From NCBI GenBank assembly GCA_947561395.2, contig OX387194.1:18214048-18278047 (forward strand): a stretch of 64,000 nt of DNA. The letters are read 5' to 3'. The notes beneath the pieces are model-generated. The model was given only the letters and a program-made list of their open reading frames with translations. It made no database searches and was not told where the DNA came from. Positions 10,013 through 20,369 of the stretch are shown piece after piece. Origin of the DNA: Buxus sempervirens. Lineage: Eukaryota > Streptophyta > Magnoliopsida > Buxales > Buxaceae. Each line of letters opens with the position of its first letter. Position 1 is the first letter of the stretch. A program made the translations under genes and the position numbers.

Positions 10013-11456
10013 ATGAATCCCATTGAGAATGAAGCTGATGCTCCTCATCCAGATGTTGCCCTGCTCCAAGAGCAAGTAGCAGGACTAGCCCGAATGCTAG
10101 AGAACATACTGTCCGTGCAGGCCCAACAAGTGCAGGCCCAAAACCAAGCATCCACTTCCAACCCTCCACCTCCACCCCAAATCAATATTCCACCTCCAGT
10201 TCAACCAATTCCTGAACCCATCTATGAACCCACCCCTGAACCTATACTGATTAGGGATGAGACAGTCGAGTCAGACAAAGCTAAGGAAAAGGAAAGGATG
10301 AGGGAAGAAGTTGAAAGGAAGTTCCTGCACAAACTAGAAATGATCCAAGATGAACTAAGAGAAGTAAAAGGGGTGAACAACTTCGGGGGCACCAACTTTG
10401 AGGACTTATGCCTATACCCCAATGTTAACCTGCCAGCTAAGTTCAAGTGCCTAGACCTAGACAAGTATGATGGCACTAGCTGCCCCCATGAGCCATCTGA
10501 AGTTGTATTGTGGTGCCTTATGCCAGTTTGGTCGAGATGAAGGTGTTCTGATTCAGCTCTTCTAAAGGAGCCTGATTGGAACCGCTTTAAGGTGGTTCGC
10601 CACTTTGGACCATGGAAAGATTAGAAGATGTAAGGACCTAGCAGATGCCTTCCTGGCTCAATACCGGTTCAATTCAGAAATCGTGCTAGATAGGTACGAC
10701 GTAATGAGAATGAGCAAATGAAGGGATGAGACTGTAAGGCAGTATGCAAAGAGATGGAGGGAAACAGCCTCTCAGGTTAGGCCACCTATGCTAGAGCAGG
10801 AAATGATTTCCACTTTCATCAGCACATTGGGCCAACCATTCTATAGCCATTTGGTGGGTCAGACCACCACGAATTTTGCTGCCTTGGTTCAAGTGGCTGA
10901 CCGAATAGAAGACGGGATCAGATCAGGTAAGATAATTGACCACTCTGCCATGGTTAGTCAGCAGGACCCTAATCTAAAGAAAGGAAGCGGGATAAAGAAG
11001 GATGGGAACAAGAAAGAAGGGGAGGTGAACGTGGTACAGCCACCATCTGGCCCTAACAAGCCCATACAAATCAACATACCTGCCCACTTTCCTATTCCAT
11101 CTGCTCCATCTACCCAGACCCCCATGAGGGTTAATGTTCCAGCAGCACCCTCAGACCAAAAAAGGGTTTTTACTAAAGAGGAAAAGGATGCCTACTTTGC
11201 AGCAAGGAGAAATAGGGTTTTCACCCCTATTCCAATGACTCCTTCTCAGTTGCTACCTACTTTATTGCAAGCAGGGTATATCACCTTAAGAAAGCCCAAT
11301 CCGAATGCATCTAAGGGGAGAAATTATGACCCCTCCATCACTTGTGATTTCCATATGGGTGCACCTGGGCACCCTACTGACAAGTGATGGCCTTTGAAAC
11401 ATGACATTCAGGATTTACTAGACCAGAATACCCTGTCTTTCAATACAGGGGATCCC
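10013..11456 (+). pseudogene. gag (capsid/nucleocapsid), decayed
   Basis: Frame from ATG 10013: a Pro/Gln-rich N-terminus with a coiled segment, then KFKCLDLDKYDGTSCP, the conserved start of the Tat gag core. A frameshift near 10490 moves to the next frame (HLKLYCGALCQFGRDEGVLI, then GTALRWFATLDHGKI and LADAFLAQYRFNSEI). Stops follow near 10565 (TAA) and 10720 (TGA). The Zn-knuckle-like CDFHMGAPGHPTDK ends in TGA (11385-11387) where the Tat consensus has Cys, and continues WPLKHDIQDLLDQ. Packaging protein for the element RNA; non-functional as it stands. Confidence 0.9.
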
Positions 11457-13060
11457 AATCCTCCAAGAACTAATATTGGACAAAACCCGCTGCCCCAGCA
11501 TCATGGGGCAGGCCCATCTAATGTCATAGGGGTCATCTCCTCTGACAAAATAACCTTTCACCCATCTCAATTAATTGCTCCTATAGGGACAATGGTCAAA
11601 GTTTATTTTGACAGAAGAAATGAAGACAAAGAGGTAAATGTAATTTCAAAAGGGAATGATAGTGCTACTAAGAACATTAGCTCTTCTCTGGACCGGGTCT
11701 CGTCTCTCATGGCCCAAATGAATATAGCCAAACCACCGTTGGTCATCAATTGCAGTCCATCCACCTTTACTTCACCCATTCAGTCCAAACCACCATTGGT
11801 CATAAACTGTGACCCTCTTAGTGCATCAGTCACTTCTGCAACCCCTCAACCAAAACAACTTCCACCATTGGTTGTTAATGTTCCCTTTACTCAGACTTCC
11901 ACAGCCAAGTCCAAACTTCCTCCATTGGTGGTAAATGTCCCTAAGCCTACTTACTCTGAATCGGCTGTACCATGGAACTACAGTGAAGCATTTACCACTA
12001 CATTCCCTGCTGCTGAAAGCAATAAGAAAGTAAACCTCATGACAAGGTCAGGAAAAGGTATAGGGGAGGAAGAAAAACGGAAAGAAATCGGAAAAGAAAA
12101 GAAGGAAGAAGAGAAAAATAAAGGAAAGGCCAAGGTAGGGGAAGATGCCCCTCAGGTAGTTGACAGTGAGGCTGCTGACCTCATTAAAATCATAAAAAAG
12201 AGTGAGTTCAATGTTGTTGAGCGGTTGAACAAAGTCCCTGCCCAGATCTCAATATTGGGCTTGTTGTTAAATTCTGAAAAACATAGGGAATCTCTGTTGA
12301 GGGTACTTCAGGGGGCTCATGTGCCTAAAAATATTGAACCAGACCAACGAGGCCGGATGGTTGGGCAGATTTTATCCCACAATGTTATAACTTTTTCTGA
12401 GACTAAAATTAGCCCATCAGGGTACCATCATGTTGATCCTTTGCACATAGCTGTGCTCAGTAAGGGTTGCATGATAGCCCGGGTTTTAATTGATAATGGG
12501 TCGGCTCTGAATGTCTGCCCATTGATAACCTTTGTTAAGCTTGGTTTGGAGCAAAATAAAATCAAGCAAAATGGAAGAATCATAAGAGCCTTTGATAGCT
12601 CTAAAACACACTCTCTAGGGGAGGTTGAACTGCCGGTCACAATTGGACCGTATATTTTTAACATCACATTTGAGGTGATGGATATACCTGCAGCCTTCAA
12701 CCTACTCTTAGGAAGGCCGTGGATTCATACAGCTAGGGCTATACCATCTACCCTCCACCAGAGAGTTAAATACATTAGAGGGCAAAAGGTGATTACTGTC
12801 CTAACTGAGAATTTGGTTCCTCCCATGTGGTCCCCTGATGTACCCTTCATAAACATGGAAATGACTGCAGACAAATTGACATTTCACTATTTTCAATTTG
12901 AAACTGTCAATTTTATACCTGGAGGGCATCAGGAAAAAGAAGGAAAGATGACCTGTGCTAAGAAAATGGTCAAGAAAATGATGGGAAAGTACAATTTCCA
13001 CCCTGGAAAAGGTCTAGGGGTTAACTAGCAAGGAAGAATAGAACTGGTAAAGGCCAAGAA
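11457..13060 (+). pseudogene. aspartic protease with C-terminal G-patch
   Basis: Continues gag in the same frame after a Pro/Ser/Thr-rich linker with repeated PPLVIN/PPLVVN motifs. The protease core is around 12470-12720: ARVLIDNGSALNVCP carries the catalytic D-x-G (DNG, as in other Tat elements) and FNLLLGRPWIH the downstream Leu-Gly box. A G-patch follows (KYNFHPGKGLGVN, then QGRIELV) interrupted by TAG 13026-13028, one C-to-T change from CAG. A G-patch behind the protease is a known feature of several plant and retroviral elements and may bind RNA. Confidence 0.88.
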
Positions 13061-15420
13061 GCTGGTTCACAGAGTGGGATTGGGGTCCAGGTCAAGAGTT
13101 TGGAAATGACAGAAGCAGGAGGAAGGCATGAAATTCCCTCACATCAGGGAAACTTTTCCAAAGCTTTCTCATATGATTCAACTGTCTCCTCCTCAGGATC
13201 AATCCAAACTACCATACTATAACATTAACCCTTTCCAAAAGCCTTATGTCCCTACCTTGCAACCATATGTTCCACATACACCTACCCAGGCACTGGTTGA
13301 GCCTGAACCACAGGCAGAACAGGAGCAGGATTTTTCTGAGGACATTGGAGCCTTTTTTGTCATGACTGAAGGCAACAAAGAAGAAGGAGCAAAGGAGCTA
13401 CCTTTCATTGATTGGGCTGCAGTAAAAGTTCCATCTGGGACCAGTCCTACAGAAGAAGCAGGCGATGCAACTCATCCAGTATTGGTGATTTCAGATGCGG
13501 ATCCTAAGCTTGAGGAGCAGGCTTGTATCCCTGCCCCAGATTCTTTTATTTTGAACAATTGGGAGGAAACTCCCCTTACTTTTGAAGCTGCGTTTGTTTG
13601 GCAAACAGACATGGCTTCCAAAAAAAACTCCATTAGTGGAAGGCCCTTTTCCTAAAGGTTTTAATGAGCCTTCATCTTCAGGAAAAGATTTTTTAGAAAG
13701 CTCTCAAAAAACACAAAAAGATTTTTCAATTTTTTATAGAAAAGATAAATTTTTCAAAAAGGTCCAAACCATTTATGAACCATATAAGCAAACGGAATTG
13801 GATCAGGTTGAGTATGACTTCGACCTCGAGCTCGACTTTGACCTAATGGGGGTTGAAGAAGAGACCGAGGACGAAGAAGACGACCCTCCAAAAGAGATCA
13901 CATATCAATTAGAGCGTCATGAAAAGGGGGTCCAACCCAATATTGAAGAGACCATATCTGTAAACCTAGGGACCGAAGATGACCCACAAATAGTGAATAT
14001 TGGGGTATGCCTATCTGAGGTACAACGTGATGAAATGATACGGTTCTTAGCTGACTACAAAGATGTGTTTGCTTGGTCCTATCGAGATATGCCTGGATTA
14101 GACACAGACATGGTTGTACATAGGCTACCAATTCTACCAGATGTTAAGCTAGTTAAGCAGAAATTGAGAAGGTTGAAACCTAAGTGGACATTGAATGTCA
14201 AAGATGAAGTGGTTAAGCAATTTCAAGCTGGATTCTTGACAGTCTCCACATACCCTGAATGGCTTGCAAATATAGTACCAGTACCAAAGAATGATGGAAA
14301 AGTTAGAATGTGTGTAGACTACAGAGACTTGAATAAAGCAAGCCCAAAGGATGATTTTCCACTTCCACACATAGACATCTTAGTGGACAACACTGCTGTA
14401 CATAGCCTGTTCTCATTCATGGATGGCTTCTCAGGGTACAATCAGATTAAGATGGCTAAGGAGGATCAAGAGAAAACAGCCTTCATTACACCTTGGGGTA
14501 CCTTCCACTACATTGTCATGCCATTTGGGCTTAAGAATGCAGGGACAACCTACCAGTGGGCCATGACAGCCTTATTCCATGATATGATCCATAAGGAAAT
14601 GGAGGTCTATGTGGATGGTATGATAGCCAAATCGTGTAAAGAAGAAGACCACTTGATCAATTTGAAGGTGTTTGACAGACTTAGGAAATACAGTCTAAGG
14701 CTTAATCCTGCAAAATGTGTCTTTGGGGCTACATCAGGAAAATTGTTAGGGTTTATAGTAAGTAGAAAAGGGATTGAGATTGACCCAGCCAAAGCTAAAG
14801 CAATCATTGAAATGCCATCACCCAGAACAGAGAAGGAAGTTCGGGGTTTCCTTGGAAGGATTCAATACATAAGCCGGTTCATAGCACAGCTTACTGCTAT
14901 CTGTGAACCAATTTTCAAGCTTCTAAGAAAGAATAACCCGACGGTCTAGAATGACGATTGCCAAGAAGCCTTTGACACAATAAAGAAGTATCTATTGAAC
15001 CCACCTGTGCTAGTGCCACCAACCCCAGGAAGACCACTAATCCTATACTTGTCAGTTTTGGAGATGTCAATGGGATGTGTTTTAGGGCAGCATGATGAGA
15101 CATGTAGAAAGGAAATGGCGATTTACTACCTAAGCAAGAAATTCACAGAATATGAAGCAAAGTATTCCCCTTTGGAAAAAACTTGTTGTGCTTTAGTATA
15201 GGCAACTCAAAGACTGAGACATTATTTCCTTAGTCATTCCACCTTATTGATATCCCGAATGGATCCTTTGAAGTATTTGTTTGAAAAACCAGCTTTAACT
15301 GGCAGAACAGCAAAGTGGCAGTTGTTACTATCTGAATTTGACCTCACCTATATCACACAGAAAGCCATTAAGGGTCAAGCCATTGCTGATCACTTAGCTG
15401 CACATCCTCTACCAGAATAC
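13061..15420 (+). pseudogene. reverse transcriptase and RNase H, decayed
   Basis: A spacer (13128-13640) leads to an A8 tract near 13619 where the reading frame changes by one, consistent with an A7-to-A8 expansion. RT then reads KLRRLKPKWTLNVKDEVVKQ, VPKNDGKVRMCVDYRDLNKA, HYIVMPFGLKNAGTTYQ and VYVDGMIAKS. The catalytic YVDD is YVDG (GAT-GGT at 14614-14619), which should abolish polymerase activity. TAG stops at about 14947 (V-stop-NDDCQEAF) and 15199 (ALV-stop-ATQRLRHY) each stand where the family has Trp, so TGG became TAG. The ordinary RNase H region follows RT (QEAFDTIKKYLLNPPVL to LRHYF). Confidence 0.93.
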
Positions 15421-15900
15421 CAACCTTTGAAGACCAATTTTCCTGATGAAGAAATACTGTTCACAGAAGAAGAGGAAAATGAAAGCTCATGGCAAATGTT
15501 CTTCGATGGGGCCACCAATATGAATGGAAACGGAATAGGGGCAGTTTTGGTCAAGCCAGATGGGTCACATATCCCAATCGCAGTAAAATTGAGATTCCAG
15601 TGTACAAACAATATAGCAGAGTATGAAGCATGTATAATTGGGTTACAAGCAGCCTTAGATCATGAAGTAGAGGAACTTGACGTATATGGAGATTCGAGTC
15701 TTATCATCTTCCAAACAACTGGTGAATGGAAGACTAAGGATCACAAGTTGATCCCCTATCACCAGTATTTGGAAGAAATAAGCACCAAATTCACTCGAAT
15801 TTCCTTTAATTATATGCCAAGGGCCAAGAATCAATTCGCAGATGCTTTAGCAACATTGGCTTCAATGGTTAGTATGCCAAAAGGTGTTGATATTAAACCA
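15421..15900 (+). pseudogene. second, archaeal-type RNase H domain
   Basis: WQMFFDGATNMNGNGIGAVL, then NIAEYEACIIGLQAALDH, DVYGDSSLIIFQ and KNQFADALATLASM: the acidic residues of an RNase HI fold (D, E, D, D) are all present. A second RNase H of this type between RT and integrase is diagnostic of the Tat lineage. It has no break of its own but sits in a polyprotein broken on both sides. Confidence 0.9.
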
Positions 15901-17220
15901 CTAGAAATTGAGGTTAGGGATGAACCTACTTATTGCCTTGTTCTAGAAGGGGCACCAGAGGAAGAGGTACCATGGTTTCAAAACATTAAGAATTTCCTAA
16001 AGGATCGTAGTTGGCATGAAAATGTCATGTCTACAGAGAAAAGGACAATACAGAGGTTGGCAGGTCAGTTCCTACTAAGTGGTGGGCAGTTATACAAGAG
16101 ATCACACAATGATATCCTACTCGGATGTGTTGCCAAGACTGAATCAGAAAGGTTAATTGATACGGTACATGAAGGAGTTTGTGGACCCTATATGAACGGG
16201 CACATGCTTGCTAAGAAGATTCTGCGATTGGGATATTACTAGTCGACTATGGAGCACGATTGCTATATACATGTCAAAAGGTGTCATTTATGCCAAGTGT
16301 ATGCTGATAACAAGAATGCACCTCCAAGTGCATTGCATAACATGACATCTCCATGGCCCTTCCCTATGTGGGGCATAGACGTCATTGGAATGATCTCTCC
16401 AAAGGCATCAAATGGTCATAGATTTATACTTGTAGCAATTGATTATTTTACCAAGTGGGTAGAAGCAGCTTCGTATGCAAACATCACGAGTAATCACGTT
16501 CTTAAGTTTGTAAAGCACAACATCATTTGTCGCTATGGTTTGCCAAGTGCCATAATAACAGACAATAATTCAAACCTTAAGAACAAGGATATGAGGAAAA
16601 TGTATGAACAGTTTCAGATTACCCATCACAAGTCAGCTCCTTATAGACCAAAGATGAATGGGGCAGTGGAAGCAGCAAATAAGAATATAAAGAAGATTAT
16701 TCAAAAGATAGTAGTGAGTTTCAAAGATTGGCATGAAATGCTGCCACTTGCTCTACATGCCTACAGAACCTCGATTCGGACTTCTACTGGGGCCACCCCG
16801 TATTCCCTAGTCTATGGAATGGAAGCAGTGTTACCAGTGGAAGTAGAAATCCCTTCACTGAGAGTGTTAATGGAAGCTGAATTAGAAGAAGCTGAATGGA
16901 TACAGTCAAGACATGATCAACTCAATTTAATAGAAGAAAAGCATTTGAAGGCGCTTAGTCATGGCCAATTGTATCAGAAAAGGATGGCCAGGGCTTACAA
17001 TAAAAAGGTGAAGCCCAGAACTTTCCAAGAAGGAAATTTGGTATTAAAGAAGATCTTACCCTTTTTGGAAGACCCACGTGGAAAATTCAAACCAAATTGG
17101 GAAGGACCTTATGTTGTCAAAAAGGTCCTATCAGGGGGTGCTCTTATCTTAACAGAAATGGACGGGAGGGATTTTCCTGAGCCAATAAACTCTGATGCCA
17201 TAAAGAGATATTTTCCATGA
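15901..17220 (+). pseudogene. integrase, decayed
   Basis: HHCC zinc finger: HEGVCGPYMNGH, then a TAG at 16240 (RLGYY-stop-STMEHD, again a Trp codon), then CYIHVKRCHLCQ. The catalytic core has D in WGIDVIGMISP (about 16380), D in AIITDNNSNLKN (about 16560) and E in MNGAVEAANKN (about 16670), so the D,D,E triad is intact. The C-terminus is a GPY-type module (NWEGPYVVKKVLSGGALIL) ending DAIKRYFP at TGA 17218. There is no chromodomain, as expected for Tat. Confidence 0.92.
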
Positions 17221-18163
17221 ATGAATATTACTAGGAAATGATCTGAGGCCATCTTTCCTTATTCCCTAAAAATTTTTCATTCCTAGTCAAATCAATTTGA
17301 GCCTGTTCGTCTTCTTTGATAAACCCAAACTGGACTTACAGTTTTATACTGGGGCAAGGCCAATAAGGGCAAAGCCAATAGGGGCAAAAAGAGAAAAAAT
17401 AAAGAAAAAAGAAAATAATGGCAAATGCAAGCCAAATACAAGGAAAAAAGGGAAATGGGATTAAATTCATCATGACTGTAAGTCCGGTTGACCTATTTTC
17501 ACACTTAGAAAATTTTGAGCCTTTAATACCTTTTCTTTCATAAACCGAGCTTAGCCTTTGTTTCGTCCTATTCTTAAGCCCTCGGTGATTTTAGTATATT
17601 CATTCAAATATCAGAGTAATATTGGTGATGACGGAATACAAAAGCCGGCCTTAGTGAATTAGTGAAAACCATAATTGGCGCTAGGGGCAATAGAGGCATG
17701 CAAAAAAAAAAAAGAGAAGAGAATTAAAGGATTGAGTTGATCGTGTGGTCCAAGTTGAAGACAGCATGAGCATTAGAAATTGAGCAGATTAGCAGGGTTA
17801 GTCATGGAGGAAAAGCCATTAGGGGATGATTCTAAAGGTCGTAGGATAGACAGATTTGGTCTCTCCCTACTGCTTGGACTACCCTTTTCATTATGCAACC
17901 TGATTTTAATTCCTTTGATTATATGTGATTAAGTGCTTTGGATTAGCTTTTCAAAAAAAAAAAAAATACTATACTTTGGCCAGTGATGAGAAATCAAATA
18001 CTTTTCATAAAACTTTTGTTTTTACAAGCATCTGAGAATTCTGAGGCCAATAATATAAAACCTATTTTTGTATTAAAACCTTTGTCTTTCCACTATTGGA
18101 GTTTACTTTTGTACAAAGGTATGAAAAAAGAAAAAAAAAGAAAGAAAAAAATGATAAAAGAAT
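17221..18163. other. spacer between integrase and antisense gene 1
   Basis: No protein-like frame on either strand. It contains a short imperfect repeat at about 17350-17395 (ggggcaaggccaataagggc and similar) and A-rich tracts (17700, 17950, 18130). It must hold the 3' end of the antisense gene 1 transcript; no clear terminator can be named. Confidence 0.5.
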
Positions 18164-19900
18164 CTAATCCCTATGCTTTAGCTGCTCCTCAAGCTCACGA
18201 ATCCTAGCTACCTGAGTTGCAATGATTCCTGAAGCTCCCTGTGCACCTGGATTGCCCAGAAAGGAGATTACTTCATCTGAAAGTGACAGCTTGAGCTTTA
18301 AAGTCCTAAGGTCAGTCAAGGTACCCTGATATTTCCTACGAATCGATCGGACTTCAAAGCAACGAGACTGCCTTTGTTCTTCAAGCTTCTTTTCCATGGC
18401 AATGCGGCGAGATGTCTGCTCTTCAAGTTGCCTCTCCATATCAATACCCTTTATCCTAAGTTCGTGGGCTTCTCGTACCCATATTTTTTTAAGCCGTTTG
18501 TGGGTTGCCCTTTCAGACTCCAGGATATCTTCATAGGTAGGGGGAAGAATTGTAAGAGGATCCTCTGGTACTGGGGCATGACTCTGCACCTGCTCTTTGA
18601 TCCAAAAAAGATAATCCTTTACATGAGACTCAGAAAAGACTAGGCCTCGCAGAAAACGGACATAGGACCACTCATTCATTAATCGAGCATTCAGTCCCAT
18701 GGTGGCTGGTGTAAGTGGTCCAAGGAAGTCCTCATATCCAGATGGGATCGTGATCCCCTGTGTTGCTCTAAATTGTCGAAGAACTCTCAAAGGAAGGTAA
18801 AGAACAGCAGATTTCAAGCCTACTAGGACCAGAAAATTTCTATCTCTGAAGCTGATCACTGTCTCTGGATTAGGCTGATAAGTACCACGCCATCTCACCT
18901 GATCATCCTGGAGGGTACCTAAGAAAGTGAACCAACCTTGCTTACCACCATGGATGTTGGGACAACCCTTGTTGCTCATCAAAACAGGAACTTTCAATCT
19001 GGGAAAAAAGTGGCGAGTTATCTCTTCGACCTGACTCAAGTGGTCTAATAACCAAAGCTGCAAAAAAAAGGGATGTATCTTGATTCAGTTCAAAAAGAAA
19101 GAAAGAAAAAAGAGAAAAAGAAAAAAGAAAAAAAAAGAGAGAAGAAAAAAAAAAGAAGAAAGAAAAAAGAGAGAAAAATTTTTCTATGCTATTCTCCTTA
19201 CCTGTAGGATAGGGGCACATGCAAGGAAACGTTTCTTCTTCCTAAAATAGCAGTCAGTTAGAGCTTGATATATCTCTACCAAAATCATAGAAGCCAATCT
19301 CTCACCTTCTCTAACCTGGCAGATAACTGATATAAGAGCCAAGTCAACCTGTTCATCACCCCGTGGAAAAAACAGCTGATTAACCACTATCAGGGTCAAT
19401 GCATTGAACCTGGCATCCTTGTCCTTACCCCTTAGAAGTTTTTCAGTCAAAAAGGTCTTAGACAAGGTCAGAAGTGTGTCAGAATCCCCTAGGTATTTCT
19501 TCCTTATGCCTAAGAAGGTGGAAGCTTCCTTTTTGTAGCTAGGCTTTAGGGGTGGGTTTATAACTTTTTCAGAAAACCTTAAGCCAAGGATGGTTTCTAT
19601 CTCTTCTATGGTAAGAGTCAGCTCTTTGTCATCAAAACGGAAGAGATTGAGTTCAGGAACCCAATGCCCAATAAGAGCTTCAATGATTTCCCACTTAAAG
19701 GGAATTTTAGGGATGTGTAGAATATGGCCTAAGTGGATGGAATCCCAACAACTTTCCTCAGCAAGAGTCATGGAATTAACTCATCTATCATAGAAGGAAT
19801 CTACAACGTTATACCTGGTGAGATTAGGAGGTTTGGATCTAACATGTTGTCTTGCAGGAGGAGATTCAATGGCAGAAGAGAGCGGGACAAGGGAAGCCAT
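18164..19900 (-). CDS. antisense gene 1: DUF7745/plant-mobile-domain-like coiled-coil protein (2 exons, one stop)
   Basis: complement(join(18164..19057,19202..19900)), 531 codons including the stop. The intron (donor CAG|GTAAGG, acceptor TTTTTTTTGCAG, pyrimidine-rich) joins CAPILQ to LWLLDHLSQ in phase. The start is ATG 19900 (MASLVPLSS). The extension is open to ATG 19771 except for a TGA at residue 40, which would be CGA before a C-to-T change. Residues about 44-330 hold an all-helical domain (PELNLFRFDDKELTLTIEEI, then ETILGL) like the plant-mobile/DUF7745 proteins carried by Tat elements. About 413-530 is a charged coiled coil (RQLEEQTSRRIAMEKKLEEQ). Function unknown. A TATATAAA and dyad array 3 lie just upstream. 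The domain name is from memory of the pattern. Confidence 0.75.
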
Positions 19901-19991
19901 GGAAGCACCAAAGAAGCCAAGGAAAGCGAGAAACGACGTGCTCAGGGAGTTTTCAAACTGTTAAAAGTGTCACAATGACATTCCCCATGAG

Positions 19992-19999
19992 TTTATATA
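19992..19999 (-). promoter_or_regulatory. TATA box of antisense gene 1
   Basis: TATATAAA on the minus strand, about 92 bp before the ATG at 19900 and 25 bp downstream (in gene direction) of the nearest dyad unit. Array, TATA and gene in that order make a compact promoter. Confidence 0.6.
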
Positions 20000-20024
20000 G
20001 AAAAAATCCTTAAGGCAGTAAAAT

Positions 20025-20151
20025 CCGTAATTATAATACAGGCATAGCGCGCCCGTATAAAGAATACGGACACACTTGACCGTGAAAAATTCACGGCAGA
20101 GTGCGCCCGTGTTAACATTACGGGCACGGCTTGCTCGTAGTCTAAGTACGG
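20025..20151 (-). promoter_or_regulatory. dyad array 3 (5 units), promoter of antisense gene 1
   Basis: Units at 20025-20041 (right half ACAG), 20053-20069, 20080-20096, 20107-20123 and 20135-20151 (TCGT), with starts 28, 27, 27 and 28 bp apart. It fills the 470-bp gap between the stop of antisense gene 2 (20370) and the ATG of antisense gene 1 (19900). Confidence 0.85.
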
Positions 20152-20369
20152 TTTCTCCGGAAAAATGCAAAAAAATTGGCAATTTTGATTTCATTGTTTC
20201 CCTAAGCTTCACCTGTCCCTGCTTTAACATTCATCATGCAATAAAAGCTGAAAAGAAAGAAGAAAAGAGCAGAAATGAATAAAAACCAAACTTCTTTTAT
20301 ATATATATATATGAATGTATACATCAGTTTGTCAAATACAAATATACATGAAGAATCCTAATCTACTGT

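Noticed and set aside
13619-13626. A8 tract as a programmed ribosomal frameshift site
   Set aside because: AAAAAAAC resembles a -1 slippery site, but the pol frame is reached by a +1 (or -2) shift. A one-base homopolymer expansion explains it more simply.
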